Shown here in pieces: positions 55,806 through 64,000 of a DNA stretch of 64,000 nucleotides. A program made the position numbers and the translations under genes. Source of the DNA: Actinomycetes bacterium (GTDB taxonomy: Bacteria; Actinomycetota; Coriobacteriia; Coriobacteriales; Eggerthellaceae); NCBI GenBank assembly GCA_023460315.1, contig JAEWQO010000056.1:1-64000 (forward strand), read 5' to 3'. The first letter of the stretch is position 1; every line of letters starts with the position of its first letter. The notes below the pieces were generated by a model. The model ran no database searches and was not told the DNA's origin. It saw only the letters and a list, made by a program, of their open reading frames with translations.

Positions 55806-55963
55806 AGCGCTGATTAACTCAGCACGCCGTCCAGCTAGCTGGCCCGTTTCCCGCCGGATCAGGCTCAGAAATCCTCGGCGTGCCGCCAGCACGCCTGCGG
55901 TTTCTTCGCCCGCCCGGCAAGAAGCGGGCTCGCCCAGCCGACGGCCTCGCTTTAATCAGCGCT
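55806..55963. repeat. MITE-like element with 12-base inverted repeats
   Basis: AGCGCTGATTAA at 55806-55817 is the exact reverse complement of TTAATCAGCGCT at 55952-55963. The 134-base interior is GC-rich and has no gene. GCGCTGATTAA-type ends recall IS5-like or IS1182-like transposon ends, from memory. The element lies just before the sugar dehydrogenase gene and may carry or displace its promoter. Confidence 0.6.
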
Positions 55964-56002
55964 CCTTTAGACGCCCATGCCGAGACAGAGGGGTCGAACG
56001 CC

Positions 56003-57139
56003 GTGAAAAAAGCGATTGCAGGATATGTGGCAAGTGTCGTTGTGATGCTGCTTGCGCTGGCGGGCTGCACCAACACCGAGCCCTCCGATCAGGGAGCAAC
56101 GGCAACACCTCCGTCCACTGAAGCACCCTTATCCCCAGCGCCAGACGACACCCTCAATCGCCCCGCAGGGACTCCGGAGGCACTGGCTTCCAACCTTGAA
56201 GCTCCCTGGTCAATAGCCCGATTTGATGATGACTCGGCTCTGATAAGCCAACGGGACACGGGATCTATCATTGAGGTCGACGCCACGGGAACGACGAGGG
56301 AAGCGGGCATCATCTCGAACGTCGCGCCCAAGGGCGAAGGAGGGCTTCTTGGAATCGCCCTCAATCCAGATGATCCCGATGGGCTCTACGCGTATTACAC
56401 CTCCGCAACCGACAACCGAGTGGTGAGGATACCTCTTCTCGGAGAAAGGGGAAACAGAACCCTCGGCGAGCCCACGCCCCTCCTGACCGACATCCCCAAG
56501 GCATCGATCCACAATGGAGGGCGCATCGCCTTCGGACCCGACGGCGCCCTGTACATCGCCACGGGAGATGCAGGCAACCCACAGGATGCACAGAATCCCG
56601 AATCGCTGGCAGGAAAAATATTGCGAATCAACGCCGACGGGTCGGTGCCGGCCGACAACCCCCTCCCGGGCTCCGCCGTGTACACGCTGGGACACCGCAA
56701 CGTCCAAGGACTCGCCTGGACATCCGATGGGCGCATGTGGGCAAGCGAATTCGGACAGGGAACCTGGGACGAGCTCAACCTCATCAAGGCGGGCGACAAC
56801 TATGGATGGCCGGAGGTGGAGGGCAGTGCCAGCAATTCGTCCTTCCATGATCCGGTCGCTCAATGGAAAACGGAGGAAGCGAGCCCCAGCGGGCTGACAG
56901 CCATCGGAAACACGTTGTTCATGGCATCCTTGCGCGGTGAGCGCATCTGGGTCATCGACGTGAGCCAGCAGGAAGCCAAAACAGAGGCATGGTTCAACGG
57001 TGACTATGGACGCATTCGCGACGTCGTGGCCGGACCCGGCGAATCGCTCTGGTTTATCACCAACAACACCGACGGACGAGGCACCCCCGATGCCCAGGAC
57101 GACACGCTCTACTCGACCGAGATCAGCTCCTCGGACTGA
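56003..57139 (+). CDS. PQQ-type glucose/sorbosone dehydrogenase lipoprotein
   Basis: A 378-residue beta-propeller protein of the soluble aldose sugar dehydrogenase family. The GTG start at 56003 follows GAGGGG and gives a short signal with the lipobox LALAGC, so the enzyme is anchored outside the cell. Family blocks are LEAPWSIARFDDDSALIS, GLLGIALNPDDPDGLYAYYT, NGGRIAFGPDGALYIATGDA and YTLGHRNVQGLAWT (PQQ/metal site region). Sugar substrate and cofactor use in an anaerobe are open questions. Confidence 0.88.
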   Translation: MKKAIAGYVASVVVMLLALAGCTNTEPSDQGATATPPSTEAPLSPAPDDTLNRPAGTPEALASNLEAPWSIARFDDDSALISQRDTGSIIEVDATGTTREAGIISNVAPKGEGGLLGIALNPDDPDGLYAYYTSATDNRVVRIPLLGERGNRTLGEPTPLLTDIPKASIHNGGRIAFGPDGALYIATGDAGNPQDAQNPESLAGKILRINADGSVPADNPLPGSAVYTLGHRNVQGLAWTSDGRMWASEFGQGTWDELNLIKAGDNYGWPEVEGSASNSSFHDPVAQWKTEEASPSGLTAIGNTLFMASLRGERIWVIDVSQQEAKTEAWFNGDYGRIRDVVAGPGESLWFITNNTDGRGTPDAQDDTLYSTEISSSD

Positions 57140-57193
57140 CAGTCCCCCTCAGTACGGCTCGGTTGAGGTGAGGAAAGCGGAGAGACACCTGTT

Positions 57194-58165
57194 CTACGGC
57201 ATGTCGTTTTTCGCATAATAGTTTTCGGCGGCAAATTTGAAGCGCTCGACCCAAGCTCGCGTGGCTTCTTTGCCAATCTGCTTGTCAGCCCCAACCATGT
57301 CGAACGCATGATAGCAGCCCGGGAACACATCCACCTCGGCCGGCACCCCCGCCCGCCTCAGCTCCTCGATATAGGCCACCGTCTCGTCCCGAAAGGGCTC
57401 GATGTCCCCGACAAAGGTATAGGTTGGCGGAAGGGCGGAATAGTCGCTCAGCCGTGCCGGAGCAGCATAGGGAGGAACCCGATCGGTGCCGTAGAGGTCG
57501 CGGAGATACATTTTCCAGCATATTCTGTTCGAATGAGAATCCCACATGGGGGCATTGTTGCCCACCGCCGAAGGAGTGCCCATGCGGTCATCGAGCATCG
57601 GGTACAACGGCATCTGAAAGGCAACCGCGACCTCGCCCCTGTCCCGCGCATAGGCGGTGAGGCATGACGTCAGCCCACCGCCCGCGCTTTCGCCCGCAAC
57701 AAAGAGCTGGTCCGCATTGACCCGCAGGTCGGCAGCATGGTCCTTCAACCATAGCAAGGAGGTGTAGGCATCCTCGAGAGCCGCAGGATAAGGAGCCTGG
57801 ACCGAAAGGCGGTAATCAGGTATGACGATTGCCGCAGACGTCGATGCCATGATTTCACGAGCATAGTGCAATGCCTGTTCAGGCGTGCCAAACGCATATC
57901 CGCCGCCATGCAGCCACAGCACGCCGGTGGCCGACTCCACCCCGTCGGCGGCATGGCAGACGATGATGCGCAGCAAACTGCCATCTTGGCGCGGTATGAA
58001 CCGCTCCTCGGCATGCATGTCAGAGGGAAACTTCCAATGGATCAACGTGCGCAAAAGCGCGTTGGCAAAGACGAATGACCGCTCATTCCGAAACCGCAGC
58101 ATGGCGCGGATCAGAAGGCCCCGGGTCCTCAGCTCCTTGTTGATCATGCCGACGCTCACCCGCAC
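57194..58165 (-). CDS. Alpha/beta hydrolase, hormone-sensitive-lipase-type esterase
   Basis: A 323-residue esterase. The oxyanion motif HGGGYAFG, nucleophile GESAGGG, acid in GDIEPFRDET and histidine in PGCYHAFDMVG form the HSL-family catalytic set. The N-terminal 60 residues are a helical cap. GTG 58165 has a GGGGGTGG site; ATG 58147 is an alternative start. It converges with the sugar dehydrogenase gene. Substrate unknown. Confidence 0.9.
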   Translation of the reverse strand: MRVSVGMINKELRTRGLLIRAMLRFRNERSFVFANALLRTLIHWKFPSDMHAEERFIPRQDGSLLRIIVCHAADGVESATGVLWLHGGGYAFGTPEQALHYAREIMASTSAAIVIPDYRLSVQAPYPAALEDAYTSLLWLKDHAADLRVNADQLFVAGESAGGGLTSCLTAYARDRGEVAVAFQMPLYPMLDDRMGTPSAVGNNAPMWDSHSNRICWKMYLRDLYGTDRVPPYAAPARLSDYSALPPTYTFVGDIEPFRDETVAYIEELRRAGVPAEVDVFPGCYHAFDMVGADKQIGKEATRAWVERFKFAAENYYAKNDMP

Positions 58166-58296
58166 GAACGACCACCCCCACAGGAAGTGTGTCGCGGAGC
58201 TGCATCGCGATGGTTGACGCGCATATTCAAATTCCGTCCTTTGGGCAAGGTCATCGCACGATGCGCTCTGGCCGGTGGTTCTCCTCTTCGAACAGC

Positions 58297-58908
58297 CTAT
58301 GACGCCTGAGGAGAAAAACCTAACGCCGCCAATCCGGTAAGCGTTCCCTTGAACTCCAGATTCAGCTCGGGAACCTTCAGAAAATCTTTGGGCAGCATGA
58401 TGGAGCTTCGCTTTTTGAAACGTATCGTGGTATCCAGTTCAAGCACTTCCGCCACAAACTGGGAGCAGAAACGATGGTGCTCCCTTCTGAAAAACGGCAA
58501 GTTGATCATACCGCATGCAAGCCCGATCAAGTTGAATTTCCATTTTTCGGAATGAGCTTGATACTCGTCGACATGATCATGCATGAAACGATATATGCTC
58601 TCGGGAACGGACAGGGAATACAGAGTGCACGGTATTTCCTTTTTCTTCCTTTTGCATATCCGAGAAGGCGTCTCTATGCGAAATCCCTTTATAGTGAAAC
58701 TGAAAAACGTGTCGAAAGACGGTTCGAACCCTATGGATGCGTGGGAATAGTACCCGCGGGAAAACCCCGACACGGCCTTCGAGAGCGTGTCGGTATATCT
58801 GGTCAAGAGAACGTAGATTCGGTAATCGCCCTCGTCACGCGACTCCTCCCGCACAGCCTTCAGACGCCTTGGCATGGATCGGGCGTAATCTTCAATTTTA
58901 TGCACCAT
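58297..58908 (-). CDS. YiiX-like permuted papain-fold hydrolase
   Basis: A 203-residue protein. YYSHASIGFE holds a candidate catalytic His and HHRFCSQFVAEVLE the candidate Cys, in the order His then Cys that marks permuted NlpC/P60 (YiiX/YebB-type) enzymes. No signal peptide is seen, so it acts inside the cell or at the membrane. These enzymes may cleave lipids or peptidyl bonds; the activity here is not known. Nothing is conserved around it. Confidence 0.7.
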   Translation of the reverse strand: MVHKIEDYARSMPRRLKAVREESRDEGDYRIYVLLTRYTDTLSKAVSGFSRGYYSHASIGFEPSFDTFFSFTIKGFRIETPSRICKRKKKEIPCTLYSLSVPESIYRFMHDHVDEYQAHSEKWKFNLIGLACGMINLPFFRREHHRFCSQFVAEVLELDTTIRFKKRSSIMLPKDFLKVPELNLEFKGTLTGLAALGFSPQAS

Positions 58909-59232
58909 CGGCAGTTCTTTCTGTTAAGGAGAGGCTCCTCAGAAAAGCATCTGCACCTGAAACGAAGGGGGCATCAAGAGTGGGAAGCAGAAAAGATATC
59001 TTCGCATCAGTGACCAAAGGGGAACCGTTTCTCATTCGTTGCCATTTCGTAATGCACGATGGAGTTCATTTTAAACGGCAGTGCGGAGAAAAGCATCCTT
59101 GGCAACGAACACCCTACATCGAGAGCACAATCCCTCGACAAGATAGAAACATACCCCACAGATGACATCGGGGAAAGGACAGGCCGGGATCAAGCCGCCA
59201 GCAATCATTCCCTGCGCACGAAGCATTGCTGC

Positions 59233-59256
59233 GGCGAGGGCAGAGAGGCCCTCGCC
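59233..59256 (-). terminator. Hairpin after the NmrA-like gene
   Basis: GGCGAGGGC (59233-59241) pairs perfectly with GCCCTCGCC (59248-59256) around AGAGAG, 12 bases after the NmrA-like stop. The T-run is weak. The remaining gap 58909-59232 contains no supported gene. Confidence 0.55.
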
Positions 59257-59268
59257 AGAAGCAAGCAA

Positions 59269-60129
59269 TCAGAAGAGCTCCGTCAACGCTTCGTCCAAAG
59301 GCGTCAGAGGCCTCCCCAAGACCGTCTGAAAATCGGAGCTCTCCACATCGAGGACCCCCTCCCCTATCTCGGTATGCAAGGCGGTCAGATATCCGATGAA
59401 GCCCGAAGGCAAGCCAGCGTCCTCAAGCTCCTTGCGGAAGGCGGACGGGCTGAGAGACACCACCTCGAAATCCTTGCCCGAAGTCCTGGACAATGCAGCA
59501 GCCAAGTCCGCATAGGTCACGGGAGGCCCGGAAAGCTCGAGAATTTCCGTGTTCGGAACGGTGGAAGCCCTGCCCAAAACGCGAGCCGCCGCCTCCGCGT
59601 ACTCACGTCGCAAAGCCCACCCGACCCGACCGTCTCCCGCACCGTAAACGAACCGTCCGCTTTCCAAAGCTCCGCCCAGGATGAACTCTTCGTTTTCGAG
59701 GTACCAGTTATTCCTCAAGAAGACATGATCGATCCCTGACTCGCTGATGATTCCTTCGGTGTAGACATGATCGGGTGCCAGCATGCATTTCGAATCCTGG
59801 GCATTGGCGATACTGGTGTAGGCAATGAATTCGACGCCCTCGCGCCGCGCCGCGTCAACCACGTTCCAATGCTGCTCCTGCCTGCTCACGGTTCCGCCCG
59901 GCACGGAAGAGACGAACAAAAGCCTCTGTATACCTCCGAAAGCCTCCCGCAGAGAGGAGGGATCGGAGTAATCGGCAACCCGCACCTCAAAGCCTTCGTC
60001 GATCAGCGCCTGGCCCCTTTCCTCGTCACGCGCCAAAGCAACCAGGTCACCTTTGCCCACCGAAGCGTTGAGATAGTCCAGCGCATGCCTTCCGAACTTG
60101 CCCGTGGATCCCGTCACAAGATATTTCAT
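59269..60129 (-). CDS. NmrA-like NAD(P)-binding oxidoreductase
   Basis: A 286-residue atypical short-chain dehydrogenase. The cofactor loop is YLVTGSTGKFGRHALDYLN, then FEVRVADYSDPSSLREAFGG and LLFVSSVPGG, typical of the NmrA/QOR2 (quinone oxidoreductase 2, YtfG) group. The catalytic Tyr-x3-Lys of classical SDRs is not evident, as usual for this group. It is transcribed alone; possible roles are redox sensing or quinone reduction. Confidence 0.9.
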   Translation of the reverse strand: MKYLVTGSTGKFGRHALDYLNASVGKGDLVALARDEERGQALIDEGFEVRVADYSDPSSLREAFGGIQRLLFVSSVPGGTVSRQEQHWNVVDAARREGVEFIAYTSIANAQDSKCMLAPDHVYTEGIISESGIDHVFLRNNWYLENEEFILGGALESGRFVYGAGDGRVGWALRREYAEAAARVLGRASTVPNTEILELSGPPVTYADLAAALSRTSGKDFEVVSLSPSAFRKELEDAGLPSGFIGYLTALHTEIGEGVLDVESSDFQTVLGRPLTPLDEALTELF

Positions 60130-60649
60130 AATCGATCTCGCTTCCTTTCTCGATTGGCCGACACACCCGTTTTCGCAGAGCCTTCCGTGCAGTCAGACCA
60201 TGTCACCGATGATCCCGACAACCTGGATGACAGGGACACGGCGGATAAAAGAGGCGGCTTCGGCCGGAAGGGTCTCTTTTGCTGCGGAAGCCTGCACAAG
60301 GCACGAGAGGAGCTGTCGCACGGAGCTTTCAAAGCCCGATACCCCCTACTATATTGCATCGACAATCCAACCAACAAGCATCGCAGGAATACTGTCATCT
60401 TGAAGCTTGCCACAAAGCGGACACCCACCCCTACCCGGCCGGGAGGGAAGCCCGTCCCCCTGCTTCCAACCGGCACGCTTTGCGACCCGCGCCGCAAACA
60501 CCGGGCAGAAGGGTTCTTCCTCAAACAGCAGGACCGATCAACCCATGCCTCCGCAAAGCGTTACCTGCTATCCATGAGGCAGGCCGCCGTCAACGGCTAT
60601 AATGCAGATATATGACAGTTTCCATCACGATCTCGAGGAGATACTCTGC
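60130..60649. other. Gene-free region before the efflux operon
   Basis: About 520 bases between divergent genes. A 132-codon minus-strand frame (60126-60524) reads as low-quality, Arg/Ser-rich sequence and is not accepted. The promoter of the MacAB-type operon should lie close to 60560-60620 (TATAAT at 60598-60603 is a good -10 box). No regulator gene is present. Confidence 0.45.
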
Positions 60650-62062
60650 ATGCAGGGCAAGACCAGCTGGCATCCCATGTCCCCCCATCACAGCTCCAAC
60701 CCAGAAAGCACCGCTCCTATCGGCGTCCCGCTTGTGAACGCGCCTTCCAAAGGAGATGCGGAGCGTGCCAATCGGGAGCTCGATGCTTTCGTGCCCCTCG
60801 AAAGCATCGCAGCCAACAAACGCCGCAAGAAAACTCGGACCATCGTTATCGGCGTCATCGCCGCAGTGCTCGTCGTCGTGGGAATTGCGGGGTTCGCCCT
60901 CTGGCAAACGTGGCAGTCGGCCCTGAACGCCATCCCGCCAAAAACGGCAACGGTCGAACGGATCCTGTTCACCAACAGCGTCGAAGGAAAAGGCAGCCTT
61001 GAACCCGTCAGCTCGATCATCGCCTCACCCGAAGTGGACGGCATCGTCGAGAGGCTGTCGGTTTCCGAAGGCTCGACGGTGACCGAAGGGGACGAGCTGT
61101 TCACAATCAAAAACGACTCCCTAGCCTCAGCCGTCACGCAAGCCGGCTCCCAGCTCGAATCGGCACGCACGGCCCTTGCCCAAGCTCAGAACACGCTGTC
61201 TGCCGCCTACGAATCCCAGAACCAGGTGAGTCAGGCGAGCAACAGCATGGCGGCCTCCGTCCAAACTTCGCCTTCGGCGAGCGGAAGCGCCTCGGTTCAA
61301 ATGCCGGTCTCGGACGCAGCCTCCTCCAATGCGGAGGTCGCCAACGCCGAGTTGGGTGTCCAGAGTGCCCAAAGCGCGCTCGTTGCCGCCCAAGATTCAT
61401 ACGACAGCGCGGTGGCCCAAGCCGACAAGCGGACAGTAAGGGCGTCCATGAGCGGCGGCGTCCTCGTCTGCAACCTCACTCAAGGCATGGCTCTCTCGTC
61501 ACTCTCCACTTCCGGGACCGTGCCCCTGCAAATAGCGGACACGTCTAAAATGATCGTCAAGGTCCCCATCAGCGAAATCGATATCGCGCAGCTGAAGGTG
61601 GGCCAAGAAGCCGAAATCTCCTTCGACGCGCTTTCGGACACCACCTGCACCGCCACCGTGACGCACATTGCAAACAACGCGTCCTCTTCAGCCGCCTCCC
61701 AGGCAACCGGAACAGGATCGACGTCCAATTCCGTGCGTTACGAGGTGACGTTGCTGATCGATGCCCCGGATGTCCGACTGAAATCAGGCATGACGGCGCA
61801 GGCAAAAATCACCACCGAGACCATTGAGGACGCGCTCGTGGTATCAAGCTTCGCGATAATTGAAGAGGACGGCGAAACCTCCGTGGCAAAGCTTGACGAG
61901 AACAACCAAGTGCAACAGGTCAAGGTCACCGTCGTGTCGTCGAACGACACGCAGACGGTGATCGAGGGATCGGTCAAGGAAGGCGACAGGTTCGTCGTCC
62001 AATCTTCGGGGACCTCGGCATTGTCCTCGGGCGGCAACATCAGCTTGACGGCAGCTGGGTGA
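60650..62062 (+). CDS. MacA-type periplasmic adaptor (HlyD family)
   Basis: A 470-residue adaptor with a cytoplasmic N-terminus of about 65 residues, one membrane segment (IVIGVIAAVLVVVGIAGFAL) and an outer HlyD part: biotinyl-lipoyl halves (SPEVDGIVERLSVSEGSTVT and RTVRASMSGGVLVCNLTQGM), a coiled-coil of Ala/Gln/Ser-rich repeats (about residues 165-270), and a barrel domain (LKVGQEAEISFDALSDTTCT). GAGGAG before ATG 60650 decides the start. It couples with the following ATPase and permease. Confidence 0.9.
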   Translation: MQGKTSWHPMSPHHSSNPESTAPIGVPLVNAPSKGDAERANRELDAFVPLESIAANKRRKKTRTIVIGVIAAVLVVVGIAGFALWQTWQSALNAIPPKTATVERILFTNSVEGKGSLEPVSSIIASPEVDGIVERLSVSEGSTVTEGDELFTIKNDSLASAVTQAGSQLESARTALAQAQNTLSAAYESQNQVSQASNSMAASVQTSPSASGSASVQMPVSDAASSNAEVANAELGVQSAQSALVAAQDSYDSAVAQADKRTVRASMSGGVLVCNLTQGMALSSLSTSGTVPLQIADTSKMIVKVPISEIDIAQLKVGQEAEISFDALSDTTCTATVTHIANNASSSAASQATGTGSTSNSVRYEVTLLIDAPDVRLKSGMTAQAKITTETIEDALVVSSFAIIEEDGETSVAKLDENNQVQQVKVTVVSSNDTQTVIEGSVKEGDRFVVQSSGTSALSSGGNISLTAAG

Positions 62063-62071
62063 GACGAGCCA

Positions 62072-62788
62072 ATGTCCCCAAGAAGCATCATCCAAACTCA
62101 GTCGCTCACTCGCGCCTATCAAACGAAGGCCGGGACGACCTCGGCATTGCGCGGAGTGTCGTTCGACGTCACAGCCGGAGAGTTCGTTGCCATCATGGGC
62201 CCTTCGGGATCGGGCAAGTCGACGCTCATGCATATCCTCGGTTGCCTCGACTCACCGAGTTCCGGACGTTACCTGTTTGAGGGAAGGGACATCGCCGGCA
62301 TCATGCCGGACGAACTTGCCGACATCCGGGCAACGCGCATCGGATTCGTCTTTCAATCGTTCAACCTGCTTCCACGCACAACGGTGCTGCGCAATGTGGT
62401 CCTTCCCCTGCTGTACACGACTTGCCCGGTGGCGGAGCGTGACACAAGGGCGCGGGCGGCGCTGCGGGCGGTGTCGCTTGAGGAACGGTTCTACGACCAC
62501 AAGAGCAACGAGATATCCGGAGGACAGATGCAGCGCGTCGCCATCGCCCGCGCTTTGGTGAACAGCCCCGCCCTCATTCTCGCCGACGAGCCAACCGGCA
62601 ATCTGGACACCGTCACCGGCGAGGCGGTGTTGGCGACGTTTGCCAGCTTGCGCGACATGGGCCGCACCATCGTGCTCATCACCCATGAACCCGATGTCGC
62701 CGAACATGCCGATCGCACCCTCTACATCCGCGACGGGCTCATGTATGAAACGTTTGCGCAGATGCAAGCCGCTCGGATGGTGATCTGA
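62072..62788 (+). CDS. MacB-type ABC transporter ATPase
   Basis: A 238-residue ATPase of the MacB/LolD class. Walker A is GPSGSGKSTLMH, signature ISGGQMQRVAIARAL, Walker B ALILADEPTGNLD and switch His in LITHEPDVAEHAD, with FQSFNLLPRTTVLRNV as Q-loop. It sits nine bases after the adaptor gene and overlaps the permease start by one base. Confidence 0.95.
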   Translation: MSPRSIIQTQSLTRAYQTKAGTTSALRGVSFDVTAGEFVAIMGPSGSGKSTLMHILGCLDSPSSGRYLFEGRDIAGIMPDELADIRATRIGFVFQSFNLLPRTTVLRNVVLPLLYTTCPVAERDTRARAALRAVSLEERFYDHKSNEISGGQMQRVAIARALVNSPALILADEPTGNLDTVTGEAVLATFASLRDMGRTIVLITHEPDVAEHADRTLYIRDGLMYETFAQMQAARMVI

Positions 62789-63987
62789 TGAGATTCCGAG
62801 ATTTGCTTTACGAAGTGTACCTTGGTCTCTCGGCCAACAGAATGCGCTCCTTCCTGACCATCCTCGGCATCGTCATCGGAATATCGTCCGTCATCGCGAT
62901 GACCTCGCTCGTGGGGGGAATAGGAAACGCGATGACGTCCTCGCTGGGGCTCGACCAAGCGCGCATCATCAACATCACGGCGCTGACGGAGGCCGATTCC
63001 GATGACTTCGCGGAACTGGCCACGTTGATGGAAGACGATTACGATCAGATCATCGTGACCAAGACAGCCTCGGCCACTTTGGAAGCCGAGGGCACAAGCG
63101 TTATGGCTGGAGCCGTCGTCGGCGCCCCCTCATCCTATGCCACGACCATGGGACTCAAAGTCGAGGAGGGCGGATTCTACACCGCGCAGGACGATGCCCA
63201 ATCGCGGCGCCTCATCGTTGTGGGGCGTGGCCTGGTCAAAGATCTGTTTGGATCGGAGGATGCCGAGGCACTTGGACGCCAAGTGACCATCGGGTCGGAG
63301 CGGTTCACCATTCTCGGCGTGCTCGAGGGCGGAGGATCAAGTTCAAATTACCAATCGGTGTATCTTCCTTTGAGCACGATGGAACTGCGCCTTCCCGACC
63401 TCGTGGGAAACCTGTCTGGATATGGGATCATCGCAGAAGGGTCGACCACCGACATCAACGCCTTGACCGAAAATACGCAGCAGAATTTCGCGCGCATCCT
63501 CGGGAGCACCGATCCAAGCAGCGACGTGTTCGTCTATTCCATGGAGCAGCTGCTTGAGCAGCTGTCCGTGATCATGTCGGGCTTTTCCTTGTTGCTCGGG
63601 GCCATAGCCTCGATCTCGCTGTTTGTGGGAGGCATCGGGATCATGAACATGATGCTCACCAACGTGACGGAGCGCATCCGCGAGATCGGCCTTCGCAAGG
63701 CCTTGGGCGCCCGCTCGCGCGACATCGTCCGGCAGTTCCTCGCCGAAGCCGTCATCCTTTGCATCATCGGCGGCCTCATCGGCATCGTGTTCGGCTACCT
63801 GGGATCATGGGGGTTGGCAGCAATCGTCAATCTCGTCAGTCCCGACCTTGGTCTGTCCCCGGCGGTGTCCCTTGAGGCAGTGTTCGCCGCGACAGGAGTG
63901 TCGGCCCTGATCGGCATCGTGTTCGGATTCTATCCCGCCCGACGTGCAGCCAAGCTTGACCCCATCGAGGCGCTGCGCTACCAGTAG
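62788..63987 (+). CDS. MacB-type ABC permease (FtsX family)
   Basis: A 399-residue permease with four membrane segments: one near the N-terminus (RSFLTILGIVIGISSVIAMT), a large extracytoplasmic MacB-PCD domain, and three C-terminal (LLLGAIASISLFVGGIGIMN, RQFLAEAVILCIIGGLIGIV, FAATGVSALIGIVFGFYPAR). It is complete, ending PIEALRYQ as usual. With the adaptor and ATPase it forms a mechanotransducing exporter of peptides or drugs. It is the last gene, 13 bases from the window end. Confidence 0.95.
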   Translation: MRFRDLLYEVYLGLSANRMRSFLTILGIVIGISSVIAMTSLVGGIGNAMTSSLGLDQARIINITALTEADSDDFAELATLMEDDYDQIIVTKTASATLEAEGTSVMAGAVVGAPSSYATTMGLKVEEGGFYTAQDDAQSRRLIVVGRGLVKDLFGSEDAEALGRQVTIGSERFTILGVLEGGGSSSNYQSVYLPLSTMELRLPDLVGNLSGYGIIAEGSTTDINALTENTQQNFARILGSTDPSSDVFVYSMEQLLEQLSVIMSGFSLLLGAIASISLFVGGIGIMNMMLTNVTERIREIGLRKALGARSRDIVRQFLAEAVILCIIGGLIGIVFGYLGSWGLAAIVNLVSPDLGLSPAVSLEAVFAATGVSALIGIVFGFYPARRAAKLDPIEALRYQ

Positions 63988-64000
63988 GGCCTCGCGCTGC

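Noticed and set aside
1..64000. tRNA, rRNA or CRISPR loci
   Set aside because: No cloverleaf, rRNA-like or regularly spaced repeat-spacer sequence was recognised; a covariance-model scan would be needed to be certain for tRNAs.

Overview
The window reads as a moderately high-GC chromosome segment from an anaerobic actinobacterium of class Coriobacteriia, most like the Eggerthellaceae (Slackia, Gordonibacter, Eggerthella relatives). The reasons are the gene content: a membrane-anchored LuxR regulator, a giant 2-hydroxyacyl-CoA-dehydratase activase-type protein, a split Tm-1-like pair, a PFL/DUF711 protein, a FeoA-FeoA-FeoB iron operon with a Cys-rich accessory protein, IS110 elements, and no sign of aerobic respiration. 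The genus is inferred, not proven.

Layout. 0.1-4.0 kb is a minus-strand ferrous-iron operon (two FeoA proteins, FeoB with a large acidic insertion, FeoB-associated Cys-rich protein). 4.3-13 kb is mostly housekeeping: threonine synthase, a ModE-like DNA-binding domain, RsmA, a flavodoxin-fold reductase, TatD, MetG, an Xre/small membrane protein pair, and an MFS drug-efflux protein. 13.4-18.5 kb is a lower-GC accessory cassette (by eye): a secreted small protein, two membrane-anchored extracellular proteins, three ABC-2-type permeases (one frameshifted in a T8 run) and an ATPase. It ends against a decayed IS110 transposase. 19.7-21.6 kb holds a zinc metallopeptidase, RsmI and an unlisted 43-residue membrane protein. 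22.4-30.2 kb is a TetR-headed run of a 1605-residue double activase and two Tm-1-type proteins. 30.4-33.1 kb holds BirA and an aldehyde dehydrogenase.

33.4-40.2 kb is a second, paralogous ABC cassette preceded by a 933-residue regulator that looks like two complete membrane LuxR proteins fused head to tail. Its last gene is frameshifted at a T6 run. 40.3-45 kb has a PFL/DUF711 protein, an AbrB/RelE-type toxin-antitoxin pair, YccF and EttA. 45.3-49.7 kb is damaged: an SDR gene has lost its N-terminus to an intact IS110 element with a structured leader (candidate bridge RNA), followed by a HisC-like aminotransferase and a D-2-hydroxyacid dehydrogenase split by an in-frame TGA. 50-60 kb is a mixed accessory stretch (lipoprotein, hydrolases, EamA/LysR pair, GNAT, stand-alone LigD polymerase domain, PQQ-type sugar dehydrogenase lipoprotein, permuted papain-fold protein, NmrA-like protein). 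60.6-64 kb is a complete MacA/MacB-type efflux operon.

The main discovery candidate is the pair of related peptide/ABC cassettes with the double LuxR regulator, an AT-rich direct-repeat array before the secreted protein gene, and homopolymer frameshifts in one gene of each cassette. Two small inverted-repeat-bounded elements (22.0 and 55.8 kb) look like MITEs. No tRNA, rRNA or CRISPR array was recognised.
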